Shown in pieces: positions 40,601 through 47,797 of a DNA stretch of 64,000 bases. The notes beneath the pieces are model-generated. The model did no database searches. It was given only the letters and a program-made list of their open reading frames with translations, and was not told the origin of the DNA. Numbering within the stretch: position 1 is the stretch's first letter; each line of letters starts with the position of its first letter. Source of the DNA: a virus; IMG/VR virus record IMGVR_UViG_3300049215_000481, positions 1 through 64,000 of that record; one strand, written 5' to 3'. Made by a program: the position numbers and the translations under genes.

Positions 40601-41382
40601 TGGAGAACCAGGGCGTGTGGACTGTTCGCTCGGTCGGCGACACGGACGGCTCGTCGGGCGACCCGTTCGCTCACACGGACCGCTTCATCCTCGACACCAC
40701 GGAGCGCACGCCGCTCCCGCAGACGAACATCGCCTTCTCGAACGACACGACGCTGGGTCTCGTCCGCGTGGTCGAGGGCACTCCCGCGAGCTTCCTGATG
40801 AAGCTGGAGGCGGTGGCCCCCAACCAGGACGACGGGGCGTACCTCGACATCCGCTGGGACAGGGACATCGCCAGCTCGACGATCGCCGGCTCTGCTGGGT
40901 CGGTCGTGACCGCGCTCGACAAGCTCGACTTCCCGCTGGACTTCATCTCGGGCATCGACGGCTACAGCTACAACACCGGTCTGATCGGTGAGGCGAACCG
41001 GGTGGTCTACGGCGACCCGTCCGACACGGCGACCTACCCGGGCGTCGCGGCGGCGAGCGCGCGGATCAACATCTCGGGCCCGCTCGTGAAGCGCATCACC
41101 CTGGCCCTGGCTCTGCGCGTCCGCTCGGGCGTCAGCAACCAGGACATCGCCGACCGGGTGCGCTCGGCCGTGGCGACCGTCATCAACCAGACGGGCATCG
41201 GCCAGCCGATCGCGCTCTCGACGGTCGTCGCTGCGGCGGCGAAGGTCGTCGGCGTGATCTCGGTGTCGGTCCTCTCGCCCACCTACAGCGTGGGCAACGA
41301 CCTCATTGCGGTGCAGCCGTTCGAGAAGCCGCTGGTCCTGAACCTGAACAGCGACATCCAGATCTCGTTCGCCGGAGAGTAG
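34645..41382 (+). CDS. Giant baseplate J-like protein with internal Kelch propeller (2245 aa)
   Basis: Residues ~30-290 are a gp47/baseplate-J N-terminal region, including the signature NPGPFSNGRETETDDDYRER near 258-277. The matching C-terminal J domain is at ~2130-2235 (LAVQPF-type ending, ALALRVRSGVSNQDIADRVR). Between them lie ~1,850 inserted residues. At ~752-1090 there are Kelch repeats (KVLICGGS, AELYDPNTKT, RTFHSATLVPSGKVVVAGG, HHTATLMADGRIVFAGG), then LamG-like and repeated strand-rich modules. Likely a baseplate wedge that also carries host-surface-binding domains. Confidence 0.85.
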   Translation: MADTPTPRSYQQALGDLIDAFLSRQGLKKLRVGSPLLSIMEAAAQSDMRSSQDTFGLLNAVSLDKATGLALERIGNDENVPKYQQSATTGTVDISDASFTKRATKLFQGSPAPIAGSMTIDVVDAGLWPSSGQLYIGRGTPNYEGPISYTSKVNAGTHYTITLAAGTARFHNTSESVILAQGGNRQIGQGVIVKTPQANTSDAVEFTIVTQRTIPDGETLVSGVEVRALKPGNIGNVPAGAIKEWSAEPFAGATVTNPGPFSNGRETETDDDYRERIKNVRRSRALGTSLAITNAVDGITAPDENKRVSSASLVPRLNLASTLYIDDGTGYEEKQAGVAIETLADSAVGGELYFETKQRPVARAFAVTQNSAPYTLTPGAQLAVKVGGRTFMHTFNVVDFVSIANASAYEVVASINGNPTIGFRARTAESGTKVALFADVDANEDVEVVAAAFNDSNPALGFPPGINYTMQLYRNDRLLTKDGVIAAFVGENVSQWDSVSGSQTLVVAVDNTPAQTYAFVDQDFVDARTGYSTVARNTIAAWCAVIEAKIPGITATEDAGRIVLTSTAGPAAKAAVEVLGGTLVSHKFFSTGKVVGKARDYTLDRNNAQIRLEQPLLAGDKLTIGSQYTRAFIESDVIPPTSIGGVARFWFVIDGDAEVVPTGVTGGTTLAIAPTAAHPSGNVVTLTASAGTPFVNARAGDWLITWDPALDASIQGAFRIAEAAPTYLRIERRAGTAVRVGHRAAALQASGASMCKVLICGGSYRVSDIYGVNYGTPTAELYDPNTKTSTPVAPMNFARTFHSATLVPSGKVVVAGGFDGNGKPVKAIEIFDPVAGTWTLSAVQLTTGVGHHTATLMADGRIVFAGGNAGTGGAVDALQVYDPVADTITVAAHLVHPRAKHKAVLMPNNDILIAGGYDASFTDQATVEVFSHTTLLTTAGIHNMNRARSGFGLAVVGTSPTKVMAVGNRKGAAGNNTYELYDIAATTWGAETPFPAGGQTFEENDAITLTNGHVVGVHGYDGGVCVGFTYNGTTFTETFPDPTLDVNVKWAGQYVEIKNGSGTIKNIVGAFGGACELSPGWGFLPTASIEQYDEVGATWTVPDPATTTGVTLANQGLAIVRTSGIVREVDLPIGTNYTASTVAAALNTGLVGAVASVYKTNQLRISTATFAKGGDIALVAQNQLAPSFQLDTGSAVSNLTGHMAAIESGNSDLGTPSFDETRIFGTTKTGANAESVLVGTGNTYVNYGLVGLKSWWGGADGDSSFDGAAYFYPREGNNFGFRTRLKTAQSYGTAARLDVRTSSIEPWSPLDRAYLAAPFAIGPNDDLTVLVDNDTNKRFTVKMWRKLQTVGGTYAATNTFRDADGGGASLAATFGLGYSFNDFAVYMKARAVAYSDPTQQMLFRYFRFGAEGEAARVRIGNPLGPTAQVSVGVDLVSDENNENITIRLASGALRSPTLNSTTQVGQACYGHSAGDVAKFVYVLNLPISSASRTTNVDTLTLTLPPSITDHGLNVNDVVWVNSTNINFASGLKTITARTSTTISYAETAADQGATANIGTVSKDAAAEATFNGSSTVAGDFLRINDPGVLGGNATMRIAAVTNSYAQTTSGDQIDGHGVASGTTLSWTPLVSASAFQVFSNPAQTATQVAAKVNSLASGSTSKCPITVTLLGSGAGTIDRSTPDFLDDNVAWYQLADGINWVQTTTSPGSNVGDYTLLFKRPTTGSLATGADWANEEVRIAPSTTANVVAWLNTPTVTGLFTVCSIQASQDGEKVQISSKTPGSVGAVQVQGGSANAATTVVVGSPVSVGNKTVSTVARAFFDSFTGGSWCRIDNENTVPRALLFGTGVTLLSLSADGTAVFDTSVANLTYSPTQLKVQVEKTGNYVAISDMGMNGLVFWNSVEPGSVVRLSPSTAPTANMPQMSSANQGLFRVLRVGQSFVGSGGTLYIENPNAIPERSECTLTIFSPDSVMPGDKFVVATSVMGVENQGVWTVRSVGDTDGSSGDPFAHTDRFILDTTERTPLPQTNIAFSNDTTLGLVRVVEGTPASFLMKLEAVAPNQDDGAYLDIRWDRDIASSTIAGSAGSVVTALDKLDFPLDFISGIDGYSYNTGLIGEANRVVYGDPSDTATYPGVAAASARINISGPLVKRITLALALRVRSGVSNQDIADRVRSAVATVINQTGIGQPIALSTVVAAAAKVVGVISVSVLSPTYSVGNDLIAVQPFEKPLVLNLNSDIQISFAGE

Positions 41383-41395
41383 CCCGAGAGCCGCT

Positions 41396-41404
41396 CACAA
41401 TCTT
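41396..41404 (+). promoter_or_regulatory. CACAATCTT late-type element
   Basis: 23 bases before the ATG at 41428, with GGAGGGGAAAGG between. Confidence 0.55.
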
Positions 41405-41427
41405 GGAGGGGAAAGGTATTTCCCCGA

Positions 41428-41877
41428 ATGAGCCTCTCGAACGCAGCCGAGTCCGATCTCCTCAAGCTTCTCTTCCAGAACGTCACCTGGGCAGGTCTCG
41501 GTGACGTGACCGGCGTCGTAGGCAGCGGCGCCGCGGGCAGCCTGTACGTCGCACTCCACACTGCTGACCCCGGCGAGGCCGGCAATCAGTCCACGAGCGA
41601 GGCGAACTACACAGGCTACGCTCGCGTGGCTGTCGCCCGTTCGGCGGGCGGCTGGACTGTCTCTGGCACAGCTCCCACGCAGGTGGCGAATGCTGGGGAC
41701 ATCACGTTCGGTGCCTGCACCGCCGGCTCGAACACGATCACTCACTTCTCGATCGGCCTCGCGTCGTCCGGCGCCAACGAGATCCTCGCGTCTGGCGCGG
41801 TGTCGTCGCCGCTGCCAGTCGGCGCCGGCATCACCCCCGCCTTCGCGATCGGGCAGCTCACCACGACGGTGGACTAA
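41428..41877 (+). CDS. Phage tail-fibre-type protein (149 aa)
   Basis: Recognisable family: LYVALHTADPGEAGNQSTSE, YTGYARVAVARS, W, then FGACTAGSNTITHFSIG and a final G-L-TTTVD strand. These small proteins accompany tail-fibre genes in many phages. Shine-Dalgarno GGAGGGG upstream. Confidence 0.75.
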   Translation: MSLSNAAESDLLKLLFQNVTWAGLGDVTGVVGSGAAGSLYVALHTADPGEAGNQSTSEANYTGYARVAVARSAGGWTVSGTAPTQVANAGDITFGACTAGSNTITHFSIGLASSGANEILASGAVSSPLPVGAGITPAFAIGQLTTTVD

Positions 41878-41880
41878 TCC

Positions 41881-42381
41881 ATGGCCGACAACAAGCTTGC
41901 GTACGTAAATAGTGCGCCGGTAACGATCTCGCTCGCCTCTCTGGCGTCGTCGAGCGCGCTGGTGTCCGGCCGCAGCTCCGTCCTGATCGACAACACGTCG
42001 GACAAATTCCTCGACAGGCAGTATTCGGTCAAGATCAAGATGGGCACGTCGCCCACCGTGGGCCAGATCGAGGTCTGGTGCATCCCGGTCATGGACGACA
42101 CGCCGACCTACTTCGACACGTTCGACGGCACCGACAAGAACGTGACCGTGACGTCGCGAGGCATGCTCGTCTCGTACGGCATCCTGCTGGCCACCATCCA
42201 GATGGACAGCACCACCACGGGCGCCAACTTCTCGTGCTACGCGCCGCTGGCGGCGCGAGTCGGGTCGATCATCCCGCGCAAGTACCAGCTCTTCATCACG
42301 CACAACTGCGTCGCCGCCCTGAACTCCACCGGTGGCAACCACGTCGTTACGGAGCTTTCTTCGTACATCACGACGGTGTAA
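41881..42381 (+). CDS. Probable tail structural protein (166 aa)
   Basis: Strand-rich (YSVKIKMGTSPTVGQIEVW, then YQLFITHNCVAALNSTGGN), matching small structural proteins beside tail fibres. No signature residues. 3 bases after the previous stop. Confidence 0.65.
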   Translation: MADNKLAYVNSAPVTISLASLASSSALVSGRSSVLIDNTSDKFLDRQYSVKIKMGTSPTVGQIEVWCIPVMDDTPTYFDTFDGTDKNVTVTSRGMLVSYGILLATIQMDSTTTGANFSCYAPLAARVGSIIPRKYQLFITHNCVAALNSTGGNHVVTELSSYITTV

Positions 42382-42384
42382 CCG

Positions 42385-43560
42385 ATGCTCGGCCCTCAGC
42401 TCTTTCGAGCTGTACCTCCTGGTCCGACTCGGCTGAACTCGCACTCCCCTCTTGCAAAGGGGGCAGTGTTCGCTTGGGCTGCTGGTTCGGGCCTCGACGT
42501 CGTCAACGGCCTGCGCCCGGTGGGCACAGGACATTCGTTCGGCACCGTAGCTGGGCGGCGATCGTACCGGATGCCGGGGGTGGCCGGTTCCTTGGCCAAC
42601 ATCAGTTTCGGCGCCCCCACATCCGTTACGAATCTGGCCCAAGGGCCTTCGACGTACGCCTTCTACTACTCGGTCAACGACACCCAGGCCGGCTGGGCGA
42701 ACCTCGCGAGCCGTGCCGTTGGCGGCGTCAACTCAGGTGGCTGGAGCTGCCGCGGGTTCAACGAAGTCGTCTACTTCCTGGTCGAGAAGTCCACGACCGA
42801 GATGTACGCGGGCTTCAACGGCGGCGTCGCCAACAACGTCCCCGGAACGGTGGTGTTCACGTACACCGGCGGGAACACCGCAGCGACGGACATCAAGTGC
42901 TACATCAACGGGAAGCTGGTCTCCGCCGCGGTCACCCAGGACGGCGTCGGCTCGAACCCATCTGACGCCAGCGCCACGCTCTACCTGGGTGTCTCGCGTG
43001 TCTCCAACGCCGACTTCAGTCTCAAGGGCGACATCATGGTCGGCGTTCTCGCCAACCGTGTCTGGTCGGACGCCGAAGCCGCGGAGTTCGCACGAGACCC
43101 CTACAGCGTTTTCGCGGGCTCGAACCCAATCCCGGCCGTCAGCTACCCGGTCAACTGGACGGGCACAAGCTCGATTGCATTCGGCGGCTCGGGCTCGCTG
43201 ACGGGCTCGGGCGCTCTCCATGGCAGCGCCACGGTCACGTTTGGCGGCAGCGGCGTCACCACCACGATCGGTCAGCTCGCGGGCACAACCGCCATCGTCT
43301 TCAGCGGTACAGCCGACTTCGGTGACTCGCAGATCCAGAGTGCAGCTCCCGCACATCGGGACAGTCGAACCGTCGACGTAATCTTTTTCGGCCCCGTAGA
43401 GGAGGCCGCCGCACTGACCCCGGCCAACTACATCATGAACCATGGCGCCCAGGTCATCTCGGTTACGAAGATCACGGCGACCTGGTACCGGCTCACGACC
43501 ACACGCCTCGTCGACGGCCAGACGTACTCCCTGTCGTCCAAAAACATCGGACTCACCTAA
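42385..43560 (+). CDS. Tail protein with concanavalin/LamG-like lectin domain (391 aa)
   Basis: Residues ~20-240 have the jelly-roll pattern of phage LamG/ConA-like domains (STYAFYYSVNDTQAGWANLA, DIKCYINGKLV, LYLGVSRVSNADFSLKGDI, WSDAEAAEFARDPYSVF). A Gly/Ser/Thr-rich linker and a C-terminal strand domain follow. Likely binds host surface glycans. Confidence 0.7.
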   Translation: MLGPQLFRAVPPGPTRLNSHSPLAKGAVFAWAAGSGLDVVNGLRPVGTGHSFGTVAGRRSYRMPGVAGSLANISFGAPTSVTNLAQGPSTYAFYYSVNDTQAGWANLASRAVGGVNSGGWSCRGFNEVVYFLVEKSTTEMYAGFNGGVANNVPGTVVFTYTGGNTAATDIKCYINGKLVSAAVTQDGVGSNPSDASATLYLGVSRVSNADFSLKGDIMVGVLANRVWSDAEAAEFARDPYSVFAGSNPIPAVSYPVNWTGTSSIAFGGSGSLTGSGALHGSATVTFGGSGVTTTIGQLAGTTAIVFSGTADFGDSQIQSAAPAHRDSRTVDVIFFGPVEEAAALTPANYIMNHGAQVISVTKITATWYRLTTTRLVDGQTYSLSSKNIGLT

Positions 43561-46302
43561 GTGCCAACCATCGTCGGACCAGGCTTCGCCCTGGAGAGCG
43601 TCACCCAGCTCAGCGCCACCTCACTCTGCGTGAAGTTCACGCAGAACCCGAAGGCGGTCTCTGCTGCGGCCACCAACGACGCGCTCAACCCCGAGAACTA
43701 CTCGCTCACGGGGCCTGGGCTGAATCACGTCCTATCGGTCTCGACGGTGGCCGGCGACCCGCAGTCCGTTGCACTCACGCTGAAGGCGCCCCTGCTCATC
43801 GGCGGGTGGACGCTCTCCGTCGCCAACGTAGTCGAGGACAACCTCAACGCGCTCACGCCGCCGACCGCCCTCGACTTCATCGTCGCGACGCAGCCGACGC
43901 AGACCCCGCTCCACGGCGGCGCGTCCAACGACGAGGCAGCCGCGGTCATCCGCAAGTTCCTGAACCCCGCCCTCGTCGGCAAGGGCTGGGACTCGATGAT
44001 CGCCGCTCTCGCCGCGGGCGACGCCGCGAACTGGGAGAACGCGAAGAAGGCCTTCAACCAGCTCTTCCTCTCGACGGCCTCGGGCATCTACCTCGACCGC
44101 CGCGCGGGCGACTACGGCCAGAAGCGCCCCGAGGGCGTGGACATGCCGGACGAGATTTTCCGCCGGCTGGCCATCATCGGCAAGACGCGCAAGCTCACGC
44201 AGGAAGCTGTCCTCGAAGTCCTGGAGGTCTACTACGGCCGGGACGCTCTCCGCGGCTTCGCCACGACGGGCACGTTCGAGACGTTCACCCTGAACGACGG
44301 CGACACCCTCTCCATCCTCTTCGACGAGAAGGACCTCGTCACCACCACGTTCAAGAGCAGCGAGTTCATCCGCATCTCGCAGGCGACGGCGCTGGAGGTG
44401 GCAGCGGCCATCACGCGCGCGTGCAAGGCGGCTGGCAACCAGGGCTTCGCGGTCGCGCAGACGGACCAGACGACTGGTCAGGTCGGCGTCCGCGTGTACA
44501 GCGGCAGCTTGGGCCTCAGCTCGTCGGTACGCATTGTCGGCGGGCGCGCGCAGACGCAGCTCCTGTTCCCGACGTCGATCTTCCCGTTCTCCAGCTCGTC
44601 TCCGACCGCCGTGTGGAGCGTCTCGCTCTCCCCGACGACGCCCGGCAACGTCCGCTTCACGATGACGAGCGGCTCGGTCTTCGACCTCACCGACGTGCAG
44701 GCCGGCGACCTCGTCTACATCTACGGCGCGGAGTTCGCCGCGTGCTCGTGCATCGGTACGTTCACGATCACCGACGTGTCCGTCACCTACGCGGGCTCGG
44801 TCAAGACGCAGTGGTTCGAGTTCGCGAACGAGGACGGCACCGCCGGCAGCGTCACGCAGACTAGCTTCACGGACTTGATGTTCTTCCGCCCGGTGCGGCA
44901 CACCATCTACGAGCACCCGCGGCATGTGGTCGTGGCGCAGGCCGACGACGCGCTCGACATCGTCATCCCGGCGACCACGCAGGCCGTCGGTCGCTCGCCC
45001 GGCATCGCCGGCTACCTGAACGACAACGACACCGTCGAGGTCACCTCCCTCGTTCGCACGCCGACGGGCGACATCACGGTCATGGCGTCGGCCCCGCACG
45101 GCCTCGCGGCGGGCGACCAGATCGTCATCGACGACGCGTTCCCCACGGGCGCTGCAGCTCCCGTCACGACGGGCGCCCCCAGCGGAGACTTCTCCGGCGG
45201 CGTGGCCACGGGCACGACGGACGCCTCGCTGGCGACGACGGCGAGCGAAGCGCACACGTTCGAGGGGGTGAACCACAAGGTCGCGCGCACCCCCGAGGGC
45301 CTGCTGCTGATCATCGGCGGCCAGACGCAGACTAACGACGTGACCATCACCTCGCTCGCCAACCCGGTGGTCTTCGAGATCGTCAACGAGGTCGTCGACG
45401 GCAACACGGGTGGTCGCGAGCAGAACTACAAGTGGACGAAGCTCGCCAGCTCATTCCACACCGCGCGGCGCGCGTTCGGCCTCAGCGCATCGAGCTGGAG
45501 CGGCAAGGTGCTCGCCACCGGCGGGACGAACGGCGACGACGTCACCGGCACGCCCAACAACCACTGGGACCTCTACACCTACACCAACGCGCCCCCGCGG
45601 AACACCCAGGCGACGGGCACGATGCCCATCTCCGTCGCCGCTCACGCACAGGCGTCCCTCGGCATCTACGGCGAGCTGATCTCCGGCGGCTGGACGACCC
45701 CTGGCGTCCCCATCGCAACCGCCTACATCTTCGACACCGTCGCGCAGACGTGGACTGCGAAGGCGTCGATGAAGCGCGCCCGCATGTACCACCAGATCGT
45801 GCCCCTGCCGGGAAACCCGCCCCTCGGGCTCGCCATCGGCGGCAAGACGGACACCAAGGTCCTGGCGGCTTGCGAGACCTACGACGCCGTCGAGGACGCC
45901 TGGACGCCCACGTGCTCCATGACGTACGCCCGATACAACTTCGGCGCAGTTGCACTCGGCGACGGGCGCGTGCTCGTGGTCGGCGGCAAGGGCTACCATG
46001 CCACGCAGAGCACGACGCAGGTGACGCTCGCGACGTGCGAGCTGTACGACCCGACGTCGAAACTCTGGAGTGTCATCCCACCGATGGCTCTCGCGCGTGA
46101 GAACCCGGCCATCGCCTACATCCCCTCCCAGAACGTCGTCATGGTGGCTGGCTCCGGCAGCACGACCATCGAGATCCTCGACGTCGCGACGATGCGCTGG
46201 AGGCGCTCGCTGTCCTCGTTGTCGGTGGCGTTCATCGGCTCTGTTGGTGCTCTCGCAGGCGTCGACACGTTCACGGTCATCGGCGGGGTCCTGGCAGGCT
46301 AG
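43561..46302 (+). CDS. Tail/baseplate protein with C-terminal Kelch propeller (913 aa)
   Basis: GTG directly after the previous TAA. Residues ~155-210 (NAKKAFNQLFLSTASGIYLD, then DEIFRRLAIIGKTRKLT) resemble a tail-protein segment of baseplate-associated proteins. Strand-rich middle. From ~563 to the end come Kelch-type repeats (HKVARTPEGLLLIIGG, AYIFDTVAQTWTAKASM, FGAVALGDGRVLVVGG, CELYDPTSKLWSVIPPM). Second Kelch protein in the operon. Confidence 0.75.
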   Translation: MPTIVGPGFALESVTQLSATSLCVKFTQNPKAVSAAATNDALNPENYSLTGPGLNHVLSVSTVAGDPQSVALTLKAPLLIGGWTLSVANVVEDNLNALTPPTALDFIVATQPTQTPLHGGASNDEAAAVIRKFLNPALVGKGWDSMIAALAAGDAANWENAKKAFNQLFLSTASGIYLDRRAGDYGQKRPEGVDMPDEIFRRLAIIGKTRKLTQEAVLEVLEVYYGRDALRGFATTGTFETFTLNDGDTLSILFDEKDLVTTTFKSSEFIRISQATALEVAAAITRACKAAGNQGFAVAQTDQTTGQVGVRVYSGSLGLSSSVRIVGGRAQTQLLFPTSIFPFSSSSPTAVWSVSLSPTTPGNVRFTMTSGSVFDLTDVQAGDLVYIYGAEFAACSCIGTFTITDVSVTYAGSVKTQWFEFANEDGTAGSVTQTSFTDLMFFRPVRHTIYEHPRHVVVAQADDALDIVIPATTQAVGRSPGIAGYLNDNDTVEVTSLVRTPTGDITVMASAPHGLAAGDQIVIDDAFPTGAAAPVTTGAPSGDFSGGVATGTTDASLATTASEAHTFEGVNHKVARTPEGLLLIIGGQTQTNDVTITSLANPVVFEIVNEVVDGNTGGREQNYKWTKLASSFHTARRAFGLSASSWSGKVLATGGTNGDDVTGTPNNHWDLYTYTNAPPRNTQATGTMPISVAAHAQASLGIYGELISGGWTTPGVPIATAYIFDTVAQTWTAKASMKRARMYHQIVPLPGNPPLGLAIGGKTDTKVLAACETYDAVEDAWTPTCSMTYARYNFGAVALGDGRVLVVGGKGYHATQSTTQVTLATCELYDPTSKLWSVIPPMALARENPAIAYIPSQNVVMVAGSGSTTIEILDVATMRWRRSLSSLSVAFIGSVGALAGVDTFTVIGGVLAG

Positions 46303-46303
46303 C

Positions 46304-46312
46304 AGCAATCTT
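46304..46312 (+). promoter_or_regulatory. AGCAATCTT late-type element
   Basis: 9 bases before the ATG at 46322; GGGGAG lies between. Confidence 0.5.
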
Positions 46313-46321
46313 TCCGGGGAG

Positions 46322-47233
46322 ATGGAGTGGCTCACCGTCCTCACCTGCCCCGCGCGCCGCGAGTACTTCGCGGCCACGATTGCGTCCCTCAGGTGGGCCG
46401 GCAGCGACAAGTTCACGGGTGAGAAGATCGTCTTCATCGACGGCACCACCCAGCTCTCCGACGAGGACTGGGCCTGGTACCGCGAGGCGGCCCCGGGGTG
46501 GTCCTTCCGAAGCACTAGCCCTGACGGAGCCTCGATCGGCACCAAGCCGGCGATGCTCTCGCTGCTGCACCAAGCGGCCGAGGCAGCTGTCGAGCGCCTC
46601 GTCTACTGCGAGGACGACATCCTCTGCAGCAAGAACGCCATCCCAGCGATCCTGCGACTGAAGGGCCACGACCGCCTCGCTTTCGTCAGCTTCTGCGACA
46701 TCAAGAACCTCGGCTTCAAGCCGGGGCTCACCGAGGCGCCGGGCTACGACTTCGCAGGCCCCTCCGGCCAGGGTGGACACTGGGGCAACCAGATGTTGCT
46801 CCTCAGCGGCAAGGCCCTGCAGTACCTGCGGTCGACGACGGAGATGCCCGACTGGGGTATCAGCATCCCGAACCTCGGGCAGGACTGGCCGAAGAAGCCC
46901 GAGGACATCGCGCTCGGCAAGAAGGCGTCGGACATCATGCTGGGTATCTCCCTGGCGCTGCCGCCGGCCCCCTGGGCGAAGTACGGCATCTTCACCCCGT
47001 CGCTCTGCCAGCACATCGGCGAGCGCTCGTTGGTGAACCCGGTGGCGACTGCGAACGGGTTCGGCCGGGACTCGCTCACGTGGCCAGGTACGGACTTCGA
47101 CGCGCTCACTCTCAATCTTGAGGACCCTGAGCATCACGAGGCCATCCCGCACTGGAGGGCCGACAAGAGGACGCAGTACGCGATCCGATTCCGCGGCGGC
47201 AACGCGCGTCGCAACCGAGCAACGAAGGACTAG
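46322..47233 (+). CDS. Glycosyltransferase-like protein in the tail operon (303 aa)
   Basis: GT-A-like layout: EWLTVLTCPARREYFAATIA, IVFIDG, and the acidic metal motif YCEDDILC near residue 97. The second half contains GGHWGNQMLLLSGKAL. It may glycosylate a tail protein; no acceptor can be read from sequence. It follows its own late element and abuts a methyltransferase. Confidence 0.75.
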   Translation: MEWLTVLTCPARREYFAATIASLRWAGSDKFTGEKIVFIDGTTQLSDEDWAWYREAAPGWSFRSTSPDGASIGTKPAMLSLLHQAAEAAVERLVYCEDDILCSKNAIPAILRLKGHDRLAFVSFCDIKNLGFKPGLTEAPGYDFAGPSGQGGHWGNQMLLLSGKALQYLRSTTEMPDWGISIPNLGQDWPKKPEDIALGKKASDIMLGISLALPPAPWAKYGIFTPSLCQHIGERSLVNPVATANGFGRDSLTWPGTDFDALTLNLEDPEHHEAIPHWRADKRTQYAIRFRGGNARRNRATKD

Positions 47234-47791
47234 ATGACGATCACGTGGAAAGACGTACCCGGTTGGTTTAGCTGGCCAGCGATCTATGACGACGCCATTG
47301 CGCGCGCTCCCCAGTCGGGAGCGCTGTTCGTGGACGTCGGTGTGTTCTGCGGCAGGTCGGTCATCTACCTGGCCCAGAAGGCGATGGAGGCCGGCAAGGA
47401 CATCAGGATCGACGCGGTCTACGACTACAGCCGCTCCTTCGGCCTGACGCCGGACGCGACGCGCGCGTTCTTCGAGGTGTGCGGTGTGACCGACAAGATC
47501 ACGCTTCGCACCGGGCGCCCCGCCGCGCAGGCGACGGCTTACGCCGACGACTCCATCGACATGCTCTACCTCGACTGCGACCACTCGTACGAGGCGATGG
47601 TTGCGGTCATCAGCGCCTTCCTGCCGAAGGTGAAGAGCGGCGGCGTCATCGCGGGTGACGACTACACGGACAAGTGGCCTGGCGTCATCAGGGCGGTGAC
47701 GGAGCTGCTGCCGAACGCGCAGGTCATCGACTGCACCGACGGCCTCACGCCGGAGACGAAAGGTACGACCTTCCGCTGGGTCAAGCCGTAA
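47234..47791 (+). CDS. Class I SAM-dependent methyltransferase (185 aa)
   Basis: Begins right after the glycosyltransferase stop. LFVDVGVFCGRSVIYLA is the SAM-binding motif I, LYLDCDHSYEAM and GGVIAGDDY are the later motifs of the Methyltransf_24 type, which often methylate sugars or small molecules. With the preceding gene it could build a modified glycan on tail proteins. Confidence 0.85.
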   Translation: MTITWKDVPGWFSWPAIYDDAIARAPQSGALFVDVGVFCGRSVIYLAQKAMEAGKDIRIDAVYDYSRSFGLTPDATRAFFEVCGVTDKITLRTGRPAAQATAYADDSIDMLYLDCDHSYEAMVAVISAFLPKVKSGGVIAGDDYTDKWPGVIRAVTELLPNAQVIDCTDGLTPETKGTTFRWVKP

Positions 47792-47797
47792 GGACGC

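Noticed and set aside
47110-47120. CTCAATCTTG inside the tail-operon glycosyltransferase
   Set aside because: Matches part of the late element but lies mid-gene with no start at proper spacing.
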